The position numbers and the translations under genes were made by a program. The notes below the pieces were generated by a model. The model made no database searches and was not told the origin of the DNA. It saw only the letters and a program-made list of their open reading frames with translations. 44,154 nt of DNA from Bacillota bacterium (GTDB lineage: Bacteria > Bacillota > Clostridia > Lachnospirales > Lachnospiraceae). Positions 7,788 to 15,340 of the stretch are shown here, in pieces; positions within the stretch are counted from its first letter, which is position 1; every line of letters starts with the position of its first letter. The stretch lies in assembly GCA_023399455.1 (NCBI GenBank), contig JAEWPN010000194.1, forward strand, positions 1 through 44,154, written 5' to 3'.

Positions 7788-8290
7788 CCCTTACCAACCA
7801 CAGGAAATTCATCAAATTTTTTTAGTGTCTTTTCTATCCACAAATTATATACATCATCATCAATAGTATCTTTATCATGAAGTTCTTTCATTTTATCCCA
7901 TTCAAATAGAAAATCTTTCATTTTGTCATTACCGAAACTGATGGTAGAAAGTCTATTAAAACCATCAATATCTGAATTTATATATTCCGAACATATACAA
8001 ATATCCAGACTAATTTCTAATTTTAATAATAATCTAATTGCATCTCCATAGGTTTCTATATTATCAGAGTAGCTTTCTTTTTCACTCAATCCGCATAACC
8101 AATCGATGGATACATTACATTTTTCTGCTATATTCCTTGCAACATCGAGTGGAGGTTTCATTATGCTTCGCTCATATCCTGATAATGTTTGTTGCTTAAT
8201 TTCTATGAATTTTGCGAAATCAGTCTGATTTAATTCCATTTTTTCTCTTATCTGCTTGATTCTTATTGCAAATATTTCTACTTCACCCAT
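7775..8290 (-). CDS. CI-like XRE repressor
   Basis: An N-terminal helix-turn-helix of the XRE/Cro-CI type is clear at residues 5-65: IKQIREKMELNQTDFAKF, then QQTLSGYERS, then PPLDVARNIAEKCNVSIDWLCG. The remaining hundred residues are acidic and helical, with no peptidase Ser-Lys dyad that I can see, so it probably does not self-cleave like lambda CI. I start at the ATG at 8290; a GTG 15 bases upstream is possible. It is divergent from the Cro-like gene, with repeated operator-like AATATTAAA sequences between them. It should maintain lysogeny. Confidence 0.85.
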   Translation of the reverse strand: MGEVEIFAIRIKQIREKMELNQTDFAKFIEIKQQTLSGYERSIMKPPLDVARNIAEKCNVSIDWLCGLSEKESYSDNIETYGDAIRLLLKLEISLDICICSEYINSDIDGFNRLSTISFGNDKMKDFLFEWDKMKELHDKDTIDDDVYNLWIEKTLKKFDEFPVVGKGWEN

Positions 8291-8309
8291 CCTATTATTA
8301 CTCACTTTC

Positions 8310-8372
8310 TTTAATATTAGTTTGATTTTAACATAAAACACACGGACTAACAATATTAAAGACAATATTAAA
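8310..8372. promoter_or_regulatory. Operator-like repeats between repressor and Cro-like gene
   Basis: AATATTAAA occurs at 8352-8360 and again at 8364-8372, a 12-bp step, and its reverse complement TTTAATATT lies at 8310-8318. They sit in the divergent control region and are good candidates for repressor binding sites. The AT-rich background weakens the case. Confidence 0.4.
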
Positions 8373-8443
8373 ATAAATATGATTAAATAAAATTAATACT
8401 TGTAAGATACAATTTAAAATGTTAAAATACATTAAAGAAGGAG

Positions 8444-8659
8444 GTGGCAGCTATAAAACTTAATTTAACAATGATTAGGGTAGAAATGGCAAAGCAAAAT
8501 TTAAATCAAAAGAAATTGGCTCATAAGGCAAATATCCAAGAGCCTACAATTTGCTTGATTATGAATGGTAAAAGTAGGGGAAGTATAGAAACATGGGGAA
8601 AGATAGCAGCAGCTTTAGGTGTGGATGTAACAGAAATTATCGAAAAAAGTTCAAAGTAA
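8444..8659 (+). CDS. Cro-like XRE regulator
   Basis: A small helix-turn-helix protein of about 62 to 71 residues: MIRVEMAKQNLNQKKLAHKA, PTICLIMNGKSR, then WGKIAAALGVDVTEII. It would act as the lytic-switch partner of the divergent repressor. The start is unclear. The GTG at 8444 sits directly on the AAGGAGG, which is too close. The ATG at 8471 is too far from it. The codon at correct spacing (8453) is ATA, which may be a mutated ATG. Short early genes follow on the same strand. Confidence 0.75.
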   Translation: MAAIKLNLTMIRVEMAKQNLNQKKLAHKANIQEPTICLIMNGKSRGSIETWGKIAAALGVDVTEIIEKSSK

Positions 8660-8712
8660 TGAGGATAAAAGGCGATGAAAGACAATAACAGAATAAGGGG
8701 GGGAGAAGAGGA

Positions 8713-8952
8713 ATGGAGATAAATGCGTTTGTACCTAATGAATTGAAAAAAATCGAAGTAGATGTTGAAAAGAAAATATTTAATGTAAATGGGGTTCCGT
8801 TTGGAGATAGGTGTACAGGATTTAGTATTTCCTGCGATGCATCAGACGGATTTGTGATTCGCATGGAGATTGATACGATGGTAATTCTTTCAGATTATGA
8901 TTTGACTGGGAGTAAGAAAACTGACCACGCTCACGGAAAGCGTAGCCAGTAA
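8713..8952 (+). CDS. Small early phage protein, unknown
   Basis: 79 residues with a beta-rich predicted pattern, beginning MEINAFVPNELKKIEVD and containing NVNGVPFGDRC and an IRMEIDTMV strand. A GGGGGAGAAGAGG ribosome binding site precedes the ATG. It lies 53 bp after the Cro-like gene and probably shares its early transcript. The acidic start and small size fit an early regulatory or host-takeover protein, but I recognise no family and no catalytic motif. The last ten residues (KKTDHAHGKRSQ) are basic. Confidence 0.6.
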   Translation: MEINAFVPNELKKIEVDVEKKIFNVNGVPFGDRCTGFSISCDASDGFVIRMEIDTMVILSDYDLTGSKKTDHAHGKRSQ

Positions 8953-8955
8953 TTG

Positions 8956-9294
8956 TTAGAAATTTAAGCCAGAAACAATACCGACAGTAAGATCGGCTAT
9001 GTATTTCGTTACCTCTACAATGCTAGATTTAAAACGATTTTCCATTTGAATTATAAGAACGTCTTCGATATAAAAACTACCACCGACATATCTCTTGATA
9101 AAATGAGCATTGTTTAGTTCACGCAAGGCATCGGAGATATCAGCGCTCTGCCAATCGGACAAAGCTTTTATATCTTTGTAAAAGTTGTTTTCAAACTGTT
9201 TTGATTCAGTTTTTGATTTGCCTTCTTTTCTTCGATTAAGGTAAATCTCGTAAATAGAAGCAACAACTTTTGATGTTTCTTTTGTTAATTCCAT
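8956..9294 (-). CDS. Small protein of unknown function, minus strand
   Basis: A 112-residue protein on the strand opposite its early neighbours. It is helical and charged, with a KSKTESKQFENNFYKDIKAL segment and an ALRELNNAHFIKRYVGGSFY segment resembling the recognition part of a winged-helix fold. A GGGGG ribosome binding site lies seven bases before the ATG at 9294; the longer frame to 9330 has no better site. It is convergent with the 79-residue gene, four bases away. Being leftward in an early rightward operon suggests expression in the lysogen. A DNA-binding role is only a guess. Confidence 0.6.
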   Translation of the reverse strand: MELTKETSKVVASIYEIYLNRRKEGKSKTESKQFENNFYKDIKALSDWQSADISDALRELNNAHFIKRYVGGSFYIEDVLIIQMENRFKSSIVEVTKYIADLTVGIVSGLNF

Positions 9295-9391
9295 TAAAAT
9301 TCCCCCTTCCATATGTACTCGGTGCGGCAACGCCTGTACTTAAAGTATAAGAGGGACGGCAATAAAAATCAACAAGAAAGGAAGTGAATAA

Positions 9392-9592
9392 ATGCAAAAT
9401 TGCACGATAGAGCTTGTGTCTGTAGGACAAGCAGCGGAAGAGCTAAATATATCACCAGCAAAACTAAGAAGTTGGATGCGTCACGGATTAATACATATTG
9501 GAATAGCCGACAGAAAGGAAGATGCCGAGAATTGGAACTACACAATATTTAGACCGCATCTTGAGAAGTTCAAAAATGGGGAAGTAATATGA
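9392..9592 (+). CDS. Excisionase/MerR-like helix-turn-helix protein
   Basis: 66 residues with a winged-helix DNA-binding pattern: VSVGQAAEELNISPAKLRSWMRHGLI, followed by a short wing and a FRPHLEKF helix. This resembles small phage excisionase or MerR-type helix-turn-helix proteins. AAGGAAGTG precedes the ATG. The next small membrane-protein gene starts on its stop codon (ATGA overlap), so the two are translationally coupled. It may control the direction of integrase action, but its distance from the integrase makes that uncertain. Confidence 0.65.
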   Translation: MQNCTIELVSVGQAAEELNISPAKLRSWMRHGLIHIGIADRKEDAENWNYTIFRPHLEKFKNGEVI

Positions 9593-9765
9593 CCCTTACA
9601 AAATTGTTAGGTAATTTCGGTTTTATCTTCTGCCTATTAGGCGTAGCCGGAATAGGTGGATATTTCGATAAAGGGACGGGATTTATTGTGCTGACAGAAT
9701 TATTCATTGTCGGAATCATATGTTTTCACTTTTACATAAAGGAAGGAGAGTTATATGAAGAATAA
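9589..9765 (+). CDS. Small two-helix membrane protein (58 aa)
   Basis: A 58-residue frame from an ATGA overlap with the upstream gene to a stop inside the antirepressor start. It has two hydrophobic segments, about residues 8-23 and 30-49, separated by a short GYFDKGTG turn, and a charged C-terminal tail. Both ends overlap neighbouring genes, which supports real translation in an operon. Short membrane proteins in this position can act in superinfection exclusion, but nothing in the sequence proves that here. I recognise no named family. Confidence 0.6.
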   Translation: MTLTKLLGNFGFIFCLLGVAGIGGYFDKGTGFIVLTELFIVGIICFHFYIKEGELYEE

Positions 9766-10507
9766 TCTGCAAGTTTTTGAAAATAGCGAGTTCGGGCAAG
9801 TGAGAACGGTCATTATAAACGATGAACCCATGTTTTGCCTGTCGGACGTGTGCAGAGTGCTTGAACTAACAAGCGTATCAAAGGTTAGAGAGCGGCTTTT
9901 ACAAAAGGGTGTGAATAGTATTCCTACCCCTACTAACGGTGGCACACAAGAAATGACGTTCATCAATGAAAGCAACTTATATAAAGTCATTTTTCAGAGC
10001 AGGAAGCCGGAAGCGGAAAGATTTTCTGATTGGGTAACAACCGAAGTCCTCCCCTCGATTCGCAAGCATGGAGTATATGTAACAGAATCAACTTTGGACA
10101 AAATTCTTGGGAATCCTGAGTTTGGTATACGACTCCTTACATCTTTAAAAGAAGAACGTGAAAAGAATAAGATGCTAGCGCAGCAGAATGATGTAATGAA
10201 ACCTAAAGCATTATTTGCAGATGCGGTATCAGCTTCAGACACATCGATTCTTGTTCGGGACCTTGCTAAGATGATGCGCCAGAATGGCGTGCAAATTGGC
10301 GAAAGAAGATTGTATACGTGGATGAGGGAGAACGGTTACATATGTAAAGGCTCCACGATGCCTACACAAAAGGCTATGGAAATGGAAATGTTTGAGATTG
10401 TAGTAAGAACGATCGAACGAGGAAACGGGCTTCCCTTAGAAACAAAGACGTCCAAGGTTACTGGTAAAGGGCAAGTGTATTTTGTGCAAAAGTTTCTTGC
10501 AACATAA
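9755..10507 (+). CDS. Phage antirepressor (BRO-N plus KilAC)
   Basis: 250 residues with two standard domains. The N-terminal BRO-N domain (about residues 5-110) reads FGQVRTVIINDEPMFCLSDVCRVLEL, then LYKVIFQSRKPEAERFSDWV, then EVLPSIRKHG. The C-terminal KilAC domain (about 125-245) contains LVRDLAKMMRQNGVQIGERRLYTWMRENGYI and a final YFVQKF strand. Such proteins counter the phage repressor or bind DNA during induction. It overlaps the upstream membrane-protein gene and has a GGAAGGAGAG ribosome binding site. It is complete. Confidence 0.92.
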   Translation: MKNNLQVFENSEFGQVRTVIINDEPMFCLSDVCRVLELTSVSKVRERLLQKGVNSIPTPTNGGTQEMTFINESNLYKVIFQSRKPEAERFSDWVTTEVLPSIRKHGVYVTESTLDKILGNPEFGIRLLTSLKEEREKNKMLAQQNDVMKPKALFADAVSASDTSILVRDLAKMMRQNGVQIGERRLYTWMRENGYICKGSTMPTQKAMEMEMFEIVVRTIERGNGLPLETKTSKVTGKGQVYFVQKFLAT

Positions 10508-10565
10508 TTATCTGTTTTGTTAAGTGAAAAGCAATCAAATATGACACATGAAAGGAGTAATTGTA

Positions 10566-10817
10566 ATGGTACAATTGTTAATGAGTGGGAATCAAGAAGT
10601 AAATGTTTTGGTTATTAAGTTAATAACAGAATTTAATAAATTTTCTGTTCAAGAATTACATGATTTTAAATTGGAGTGGGAAAAGGAATTGATAAGCAGG
10701 GAACGAGACCAACAGCTTATTGATCTCTGTAAAACGATAGTAGACGCAGTAATTATCTATAAATCGGAAGAGAGCGTAGATAATCAACAGACAATAAATG
10801 AGTTTATGAAATCTTAA
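10566..10817 (+). CDS. Small early protein, unknown (83 aa)
   Basis: The frame opens at 10548, but the ATG at 10566 has AAAGGAG eight bases upstream and is the better start. The 83 residues are mostly helical: a hydrophobic stretch VNVLVIKLITEFNKF, then charged helices, with no recognisable motif. It follows the antirepressor after 58 bp and is probably part of the early operon. Function unknown. Confidence 0.55.
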   Translation: MVQLLMSGNQEVNVLVIKLITEFNKFSVQELHDFKLEWEKELISRERDQQLIDLCKTIVDAVIIYKSEESVDNQQTINEFMKS

Positions 10818-10884
10818 GAACTAATCACTTGTGTTTAACTGACCTTTTTTAAAATAATTAATATAGAAAGAAGGCTTATAAGTC

Positions 10885-10956
10885 ATGAAAAGCGATATTG
10901 GAAATACTTACCTAATCCAGGGCAAGAAAATAGCCTTGATAGAGCTGCAACTCTAA
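10885..10956 (+). other. Tiny ORF or RNA hairpin region
   Basis: A 23-codon frame with a weak AAGAAGG site ends inside a two-tier hairpin (GCCTTG/CAAGGC outside TAGAG/CTCTA, loop CTGCAA, about 10931-10966). The same hairpin design recurs elsewhere in the prophage. There is no T-run, so it is not a simple terminator. It may be a leader RNA for the next gene rather than a coding sequence. Confidence 0.3.
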
Positions 10957-11040
10957 CCAAGGCGATGTAACCTATCAACCCTATATTTAGTCGGATATAA
11001 ATATATTATACACTATCTCCGGCAGAAAGTGAAGTGAAAA

Positions 11041-11253
11041 ATGGGAAATATATATGATACAAACGAAACAATGAGATTATTAGGGCGTCAAGATTATTGC
11101 GCATTGTATAACCGGGAAGGAGAAGCATATAAAGGTATTAAAGAAATACAACAAGCGCGCACGAGCGAATTTGTTATGGATGCCGCGTTTGATATATTTG
11201 CGCTGGGCTTTATTCATGGAAAGAGAGTAGAACGTAATAGAAATAAAAAATAG
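11041..11253 (+). CDS. Small early protein, unknown (70 aa)
   Basis: 70 residues beginning MGNIYDTNETMRLLGRQDY, with a hydrophobic middle (FVMDAAFDIFALGFIHGK) and a strongly basic C-terminus (RVERNRNKK). A GAAGTG ribosome binding site precedes the ATG. It lies between the antirepressor group and the helix-turn-helix gene at 11298. The compact helical make-up and basic tail would suit nucleic-acid binding, but I cannot place it in a family. Confidence 0.55.
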   Translation: MGNIYDTNETMRLLGRQDYCALYNREGEAYKGIKEIQQARTSEFVMDAAFDIFALGFIHGKRVERNRNKK

Positions 11254-11297
11254 TATTGTAAATATTAACATGGATAACGAAAATGGAGGATGTACAT

Positions 11298-11594
11298 ATG
11301 GCAAATATAATGGTAAACACCAACATTATGAAACGACAGACTAAATGTCGTAGGGTTTGGGGACTTATAGAAAATTATCGCTCCATTAAACAAATGGAAA
11401 ATAAGGATTTAGCAAAGAAAATACATTGTTCGAAGCAAACAATTTATAACCGACGCAAGAAGCCCGAATATATGACCCTTGATGAGCTGCTGAGATATGC
11501 GGATGCACTTAATATACCGGACAGAGAGCTTGCAGAAGCTATTATCGGTAGAAGAATAATACAGATGGAAGAATCTAATGATAAAAATGCTTAA
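11298..11594 (+). CDS. Helix-turn-helix early regulator
   Basis: 98 residues. The central part fits an XRE-like helix-turn-helix: WGLIENYRSIKQMENKDLAKKI, then SKQTIYNRRKKPEYMTLDELLRYADALNI. The start at 11298 has GGAGG eight bases upstream; an ATG 15 bases earlier lies on that site and is unlikely. It directly precedes the replication genes. It may set the level of the replication operon, which is inference from position. Confidence 0.7.
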   Translation: MANIMVNTNIMKRQTKCRRVWGLIENYRSIKQMENKDLAKKIHCSKQTIYNRRKKPEYMTLDELLRYADALNIPDRELAEAIIGRRIIQMEESNDKNA

Positions 11595-11665
11595 TTACCA
11601 TACAAGCATAAGAGTTTCTTGGTAGCGATGAAGTGAAAATTTATATTTGGGAGGTGTGAGATTAA

Positions 11666-12505
11666 ATGGCAGGAAGACCACCGAAAAAGGGAATTGATTA
11701 TGCCGGGTGGTCAGTAGATATTTTCGATAATGATACAAAGATGGATAAGCTCCTTGATGCGCAGGGATGGAGTGGATTTGGGATCTATTTCTATCTTTGC
11801 CAGAGAGCTTATGGTAGTGATGGATATTTCTATAAATGGTGCTATGACGATTGTGCAACGACCGCAAGGAAGATGGGCGGCGGCATTGGTGCCGGTACGG
11901 TTAAGGAAACCGTGGACTACTGCTTGCAGATTGGTCTTTTTGATAAAAGGCTGTTTGACAGGTGGGGAGTGCTTACCAGTAGAGGTATTCAAAAACGATA
12001 TAACGAGGCAATTAAAAGCAGAGATGTAAAAGAAGTAGTTGCCGAGTATTGGCTTTTGCAAAATGGAGAAAATTGCAAGGGTTTAATAAGGTTACCATTA
12101 AATATTAATTTATCGGATGATAATACTAATTCCCCGGAAGGAAATTCAAATAACGACGAGGGCAATGCTAATTTCCAGATACAAAAGGAAAGTAAAGTAA
12201 AGAAAAGGAAAGTAAAGGAGAGTAAAGAAAAGGAGAATTACTTTCCCAACGATGAAACCCTCAATCAAGCATTTGCTGATTATGTGGCTATGCGGAAGGA
12301 TATTAAGAAACCAATGACAGAGAAGGCGGTAGATTTAGCCATAAAGAAATTAACCGATCTTTCGACAGCACCATTAAGTGGTGGTATGGATAATGAATTG
12401 GCGATACAGATACTTAATCAATCGATTTTTAATAGCTGGCAAGGGTTGTTTCCGCTGAAGGAAACGGGAATGAAAAATACCCATGTAGATTGGAGTAAAG
12501 TATGA
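11666..12505 (+). CDS. Replication initiator-like protein (DUF4373)
   Basis: 279 residues. The N-terminal 130 match the DUF4373 (Lin1244/Lin1753-like) domain found in phage replication initiators: RPPKKGIDYAGWSVDIFDNDTKM, GWSGFGIYFYLCQRAYG, then a winged-helix region with KETVDYCLQIGLFD and LTSRGIQKRY. A low-complexity Lys/Glu linker (about residues 175-192) leads to a C-terminal helical domain that resembles a DnaD-like end. It probably binds the phage origin and recruits the helicase loader, whose gene overlaps its stop by four bases. GGGAGGTG precedes the ATG. Confidence 0.82.
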   Translation: MAGRPPKKGIDYAGWSVDIFDNDTKMDKLLDAQGWSGFGIYFYLCQRAYGSDGYFYKWCYDDCATTARKMGGGIGAGTVKETVDYCLQIGLFDKRLFDRWGVLTSRGIQKRYNEAIKSRDVKEVVAEYWLLQNGENCKGLIRLPLNINLSDDNTNSPEGNSNNDEGNANFQIQKESKVKKRKVKESKEKENYFPNDETLNQAFADYVAMRKDIKKPMTEKAVDLAIKKLTDLSTAPLSGGMDNELAIQILNQSIFNSWQGLFPLKETGMKNTHVDWSKV

Positions 12506-13071
12506 TGACAAGGGATGAAGTAAAGGAAATAGTTATGGTAATATATTCAACTTATCCGAACTGGAAACCGGATGATTTGAAGTTTACCGTTAATGCTTGG
12601 TATTTGATGCTATCGGATTATGATTATAAACAAATATCACTTGCACTAAAAGCATACATAACAACGGACATAAGCGGATTCGCACCAAGTGTTGGACAGG
12701 TTATTGGTAAACTGCAGATGCTTAGTATGCCGGATGAGCTGAACGAGATGGAAGCCTGGGCGCTTGTAAGCAATGCTCTACGAAATGGGTATTATGGGGC
12801 TGATGATGAATTTAATAAGCTGCCGCCATTGGTGCAAAAGGCAGTAGGAACGGCAAGCCAACTAAGGCATTGGAGCCAAACGGATATTGAAAGCGTCGAA
12901 AATGTAGTTCAATCCAACTTTATGAGAACGTATAGAACAGTGGTGCGGCGAGAAAAAGAATTAATGCGGTTGCCTGAGGAAATTAAAGCCATGAGAATTA
13001 GTGAAAATTCAAATAGTATTGAAAATCACCAATACCTTACGCATCGTCCGAAATCTACGAAGAATCCCTAA
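12502..13071 (+). CDS. Replicative helicase loader/inhibitor, chimeric C-terminus
   Basis: The first 170 or so residues fit the helicase loader/inhibitor family (G39P-like): VIYSTYPNWKPDD, VNAWYLMLSDYDYKQISLALKAYI, FAPSVGQVIGKL, and a charged helical C-terminal half. These proteins deliver the replicative helicase to the origin. The gene overlaps the initiator by four bases. The last residues (roughly from LTHRPKSTKNP) are read out of frame from DNA homologous to the endolysin 3' end, so the native C-terminus has been lost by recombination. No helicase, single-strand binding protein or resolvase gene follows. Confidence 0.8.
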   Translation: MMTRDEVKEIVMVIYSTYPNWKPDDLKFTVNAWYLMLSDYDYKQISLALKAYITTDISGFAPSVGQVIGKLQMLSMPDELNEMEAWALVSNALRNGYYGADDEFNKLPPLVQKAVGTASQLRHWSQTDIESVENVVQSNFMRTYRTVVRREKELMRLPEEIKAMRISENSNSIENHQYLTHRPKSTKNP

Positions 13072-13262
13072 TCAGTGATTACATAGAGAAGTACGACCTG
13101 ACACGGTTCGATGCGGTAGAAGATGAGCTTGCGCCGGAAGGTAAGTTATGGGTGGTGCAGCTTGGGGCGTATAAGAGCCGGAACAACGCGGAGAGGTTTA
13201 TTAAGCGGCTGGAAGGTATGGGGGTGATTTCCATGCTGAAATTATATAAAGTAGAAGAATAA
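13035..13262 (+). pseudogene. Relic of an endolysin 3' end
   Basis: From about 13038 to the TAA at 13260, one frame encodes a protein tail nearly identical in layout to the last 70 residues of the endolysin at 37243-38436: SDYIEKYDLTRFDAVEDELAP, then KLWVVQLGAYKSRNNAERF, then LKLYKVEE and a stop. There is no start codon and no catalytic domain. The 5' side runs straight into the helicase loader. A terminator follows, as it does after the intact endolysin. It marks a recombination joint. Confidence 0.88.
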
Positions 13263-13264
13263 GA

Positions 13265-13309
13265 AAAGGCTTTGGGTTGTGATTTATTTCATGATTCAAA
13301 GCCTTTTTT
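13265..13309 (+). terminator. Intrinsic terminator after the endolysin relic
   Basis: AAAGGCTTTG (13265-13274) pairs with CAAAGCCTTT (13297-13306), followed by a T-run. It corresponds in position and loop sequence to the terminator at 38442-38481 after the intact endolysin. Confidence 0.85.
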
Positions 13310-13407
13310 ATTGCGAATAATAGTCAAAAAAATATAATTTTACAAAAATAATAGACAAAAACATATTTATATGATAATATAATATACAAATAATAGTAAA
13401 GTGAGGT

Positions 13408-14058
13408 ATGGTATTGGAAGAGAAGCTAAAAAAAGTTTATGATGAAAACTTTGAATTAAGGAACAAAATCATCATACGTTATAATATTGAAACTGCATTA
13501 AAAATACATAAAGAGTTTATTGCGGAAAATGAAAATTATTTGGATAATCCAAAGCGTAAAATTATAATAAGTCACCTTCGTACCTTCGCAATAGAAAGGC
13601 AATTATATAATAGTTCTTTCTTTCCCCAGTCTCCATATAGTGCATATTATGAAGAAGTAAATAGCTTTCACTACCCTGTTTTATACTTAGAAACAGAAGA
13701 TTTTGTTATTAATTTGGCAAAAACCCCCAAATACAACAGGATTCCATTCAATTCTAAATACAGATTAAAGAACGCAAGGAATAATGAAGAAATATCAGGT
13801 CAAATTAATTTATTTGACAAAGCAGAAAATTCAGATAAGAAGTACGCATTTATCATATATGGAGTCGATAAAGAGAGCAATATTACACATATGGGAATTA
13901 TGCTCCCTGATTCACAATTGAAATCTTTTTATAATTATGATAATTTATTAGAGTTACCACATGCGGTTAAAGGAATAGAAATTAATCAGACAATGGATGA
14001 GGAAAGCCTGGTTAAGTTTAGAAAAGAACTAAGTTCAGAAATGAGCAAAATAATTTAG
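13408..14058 (+). CDS. Unknown protein paired with XRE-ImmA/IrrE gene
   Basis: 216 residues, strongly AT-rich coding, with no signal or membrane segment. It starts with a charged helical region (KVYDENFELRNKIII), has a beta-rich centre (VLYLETEDFVINLA, KYAFIIYGVDKESN) and a helical acidic end. I recognise no family. The ATG at 13408 sits close to GTGAGG; a TTG at 13414 has better spacing, so the start is uncertain by two residues. It ends ten bases before the XRE-ImmA gene, so the two form an operon. By that pairing it may be the effector or toxin partner. Confidence 0.7.
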   Translation: MVLEEKLKKVYDENFELRNKIIIRYNIETALKIHKEFIAENENYLDNPKRKIIISHLRTFAIERQLYNSSFFPQSPYSAYYEEVNSFHYPVLYLETEDFVINLAKTPKYNRIPFNSKYRLKNARNNEEISGQINLFDKAENSDKKYAFIIYGVDKESNITHMGIMLPDSQLKSFYNYDNLLELPHAVKGIEINQTMDEESLVKFRKELSSEMSKII

Positions 14059-14068
14059 GAGTGATTAC

Positions 14069-15220
14069 ATGGATATTAAATCTAAGGCAATAATTCCGTA
14101 TAGAATAACATTGGCAAGAGAATCAAGAGGGTATTCGCAAAAGGATTTAGCTGACTTAATGGATATGAGTAAACAAGCCATAAACCGATATGAAAATGGA
14201 AATATGTCTCCTTCCGATACTGCATTATTAAAAATATCTCAGATATTAAATTATCCTATAAGTTTTTTTGAAAAGGGATGTCCTGCAGATAATCTAACAA
14301 GCGGGCAAGTATTTTTCAGAAGCAGAAGAACAACAAAAGTATCTGAGAAAAAGGCGGCATGTGCAAAGATAATGATATTTAAGGAAATAGCAGATTATTT
14401 TGAGAGATATTTGGAATTCCCCAAATTAAACTTACCGCAAGTGAAATATCATGATCTCAATGAAGAATTAAACAGATCGGATATAGAAGAGTACGCTATG
14501 GAACTGAGAAAATGTTGGGATTTAGGAAGCGGACCAATACCCAATCTTATCAATGTTGTGCAAAAAAATGGTATTATGGTTTCGACAATGAAAATAGGAT
14601 ATAGCAAGATTGATGCTTTTTCAGTCTTTAAAGATGGGCGACCATATATCTTTCTAAGTGGAGATAAAGAATCCAATGCAAAAATCAGATTTAGTATAGC
14701 CCATGAGCTTGGACATATGTTAATGCACTCAGATTTAATTTCAGAGGATGATTTGGATAAGAATGTGATCGATACTAAGTTAGAAGAAGAGGCCAATATT
14801 TTTGCAGCCGCTTTCTTACTTCCCCGCGAAACTTTTAGTAGGGATGTAACTTCGTCATCTATTGATCATTTTGTTAGGCTGAAAGGAAAATGGCTAGCTT
14901 CCATCGGAAGTATGATTTATAGGTGCGACGATTTAGGACTTCTTACCGAAAATCAAATTAGATATTTAAAGAGTCAAATGACAAGTAATCGTTATTGGAG
15001 AAAAGAACCGTTAGATGATAAAATACAAATTGAGAAACCCTTTATATTCAGACAAGCGGTTGAACTTTTATTAGATAGTTTTACAGTTACACGTTCACAA
15101 TTAGTTACGGATATAGGTTGTCGGGCGGATGAAATAGAAAAATACTGTTTTCTTGAAGAAGGTACATTAAAAGAAAAGACTCCTAATAATATAATAAAAT
15201 TGAAAGATATTGTCGGTTAG
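14069..15220 (+). CDS. XRE regulator with ImmA/IrrE metallopeptidase domain
   Basis: 383 residues. An N-terminal helix-turn-helix (about 12-65; LARESRGYSQKDLADLMDMS, INRYENGNMSPS) is joined through a linker with VFFRSRRTTKVS to an ImmA/IrrE zinc peptidase domain with the HELGH motif (FSIAHELGHMLMH) and downstream Glu in EEEANIFAAAFLLP. The layout matches the Spr1629-type repressor/antitoxin family. ImmA-type peptidases cleave repressors in response to damage signals. It is co-transcribed with the unknown gene at 13408, and a terminator follows at once. It may be an addiction or phage-defence pair carried as cargo. Confidence 0.85.
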   Translation: MDIKSKAIIPYRITLARESRGYSQKDLADLMDMSKQAINRYENGNMSPSDTALLKISQILNYPISFFEKGCPADNLTSGQVFFRSRRTTKVSEKKAACAKIMIFKEIADYFERYLEFPKLNLPQVKYHDLNEELNRSDIEEYAMELRKCWDLGSGPIPNLINVVQKNGIMVSTMKIGYSKIDAFSVFKDGRPYIFLSGDKESNAKIRFSIAHELGHMLMHSDLISEDDLDKNVIDTKLEEEANIFAAAFLLPRETFSRDVTSSSIDHFVRLKGKWLASIGSMIYRCDDLGLLTENQIRYLKSQMTSNRYWRKEPLDDKIQIEKPFIFRQAVELLLDSFTVTRSQLVTDIGCRADEIEKYCFLEEGTLKEKTPNNIIKLKDIVG

Positions 15221-15246
15221 GGCGGCCCTACAGCCGCCTTTTCTAT
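15221..15246 (+). terminator. Intrinsic terminator ending cargo cassette 1
   Basis: GGCGGC (15221-15226) pairs with GCCGCC (15233-15238), followed by TTTT. The string GCCGCCTTTTCTAT recurs exactly after cargo cassette 2 (40447-40460) and in the relic at 43853-43866. Confidence 0.85.
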
Positions 15247-15283
15247 ACTCAAATATCAAGGTCAAAGCTGCCGGTATTGATAA

Positions 15284-15312
15284 TTGAATATTGAGGGTTA
15301 AAATGGTACAAT
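15284..15312 (+). promoter_or_regulatory. Promoter of the DUF2971 gene
   Basis: TTGAAT and TACAAT with a 17-bp spacer, 28 bp before the ATG. The gene thus has its own promoter after the upstream terminator, as is common for lysogen-expressed cargo. Confidence 0.5.
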
Positions 15313-15340
15313 AATCTTAATAAAACTTAGGAGAAACAAT

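Noticed and set aside
13072..13262. Open frame after the helicase loader as a separate gene
   Set aside because: It has no start codon or ribosome site and is plainly the tail of an endolysin gene, so it is listed as a relic.
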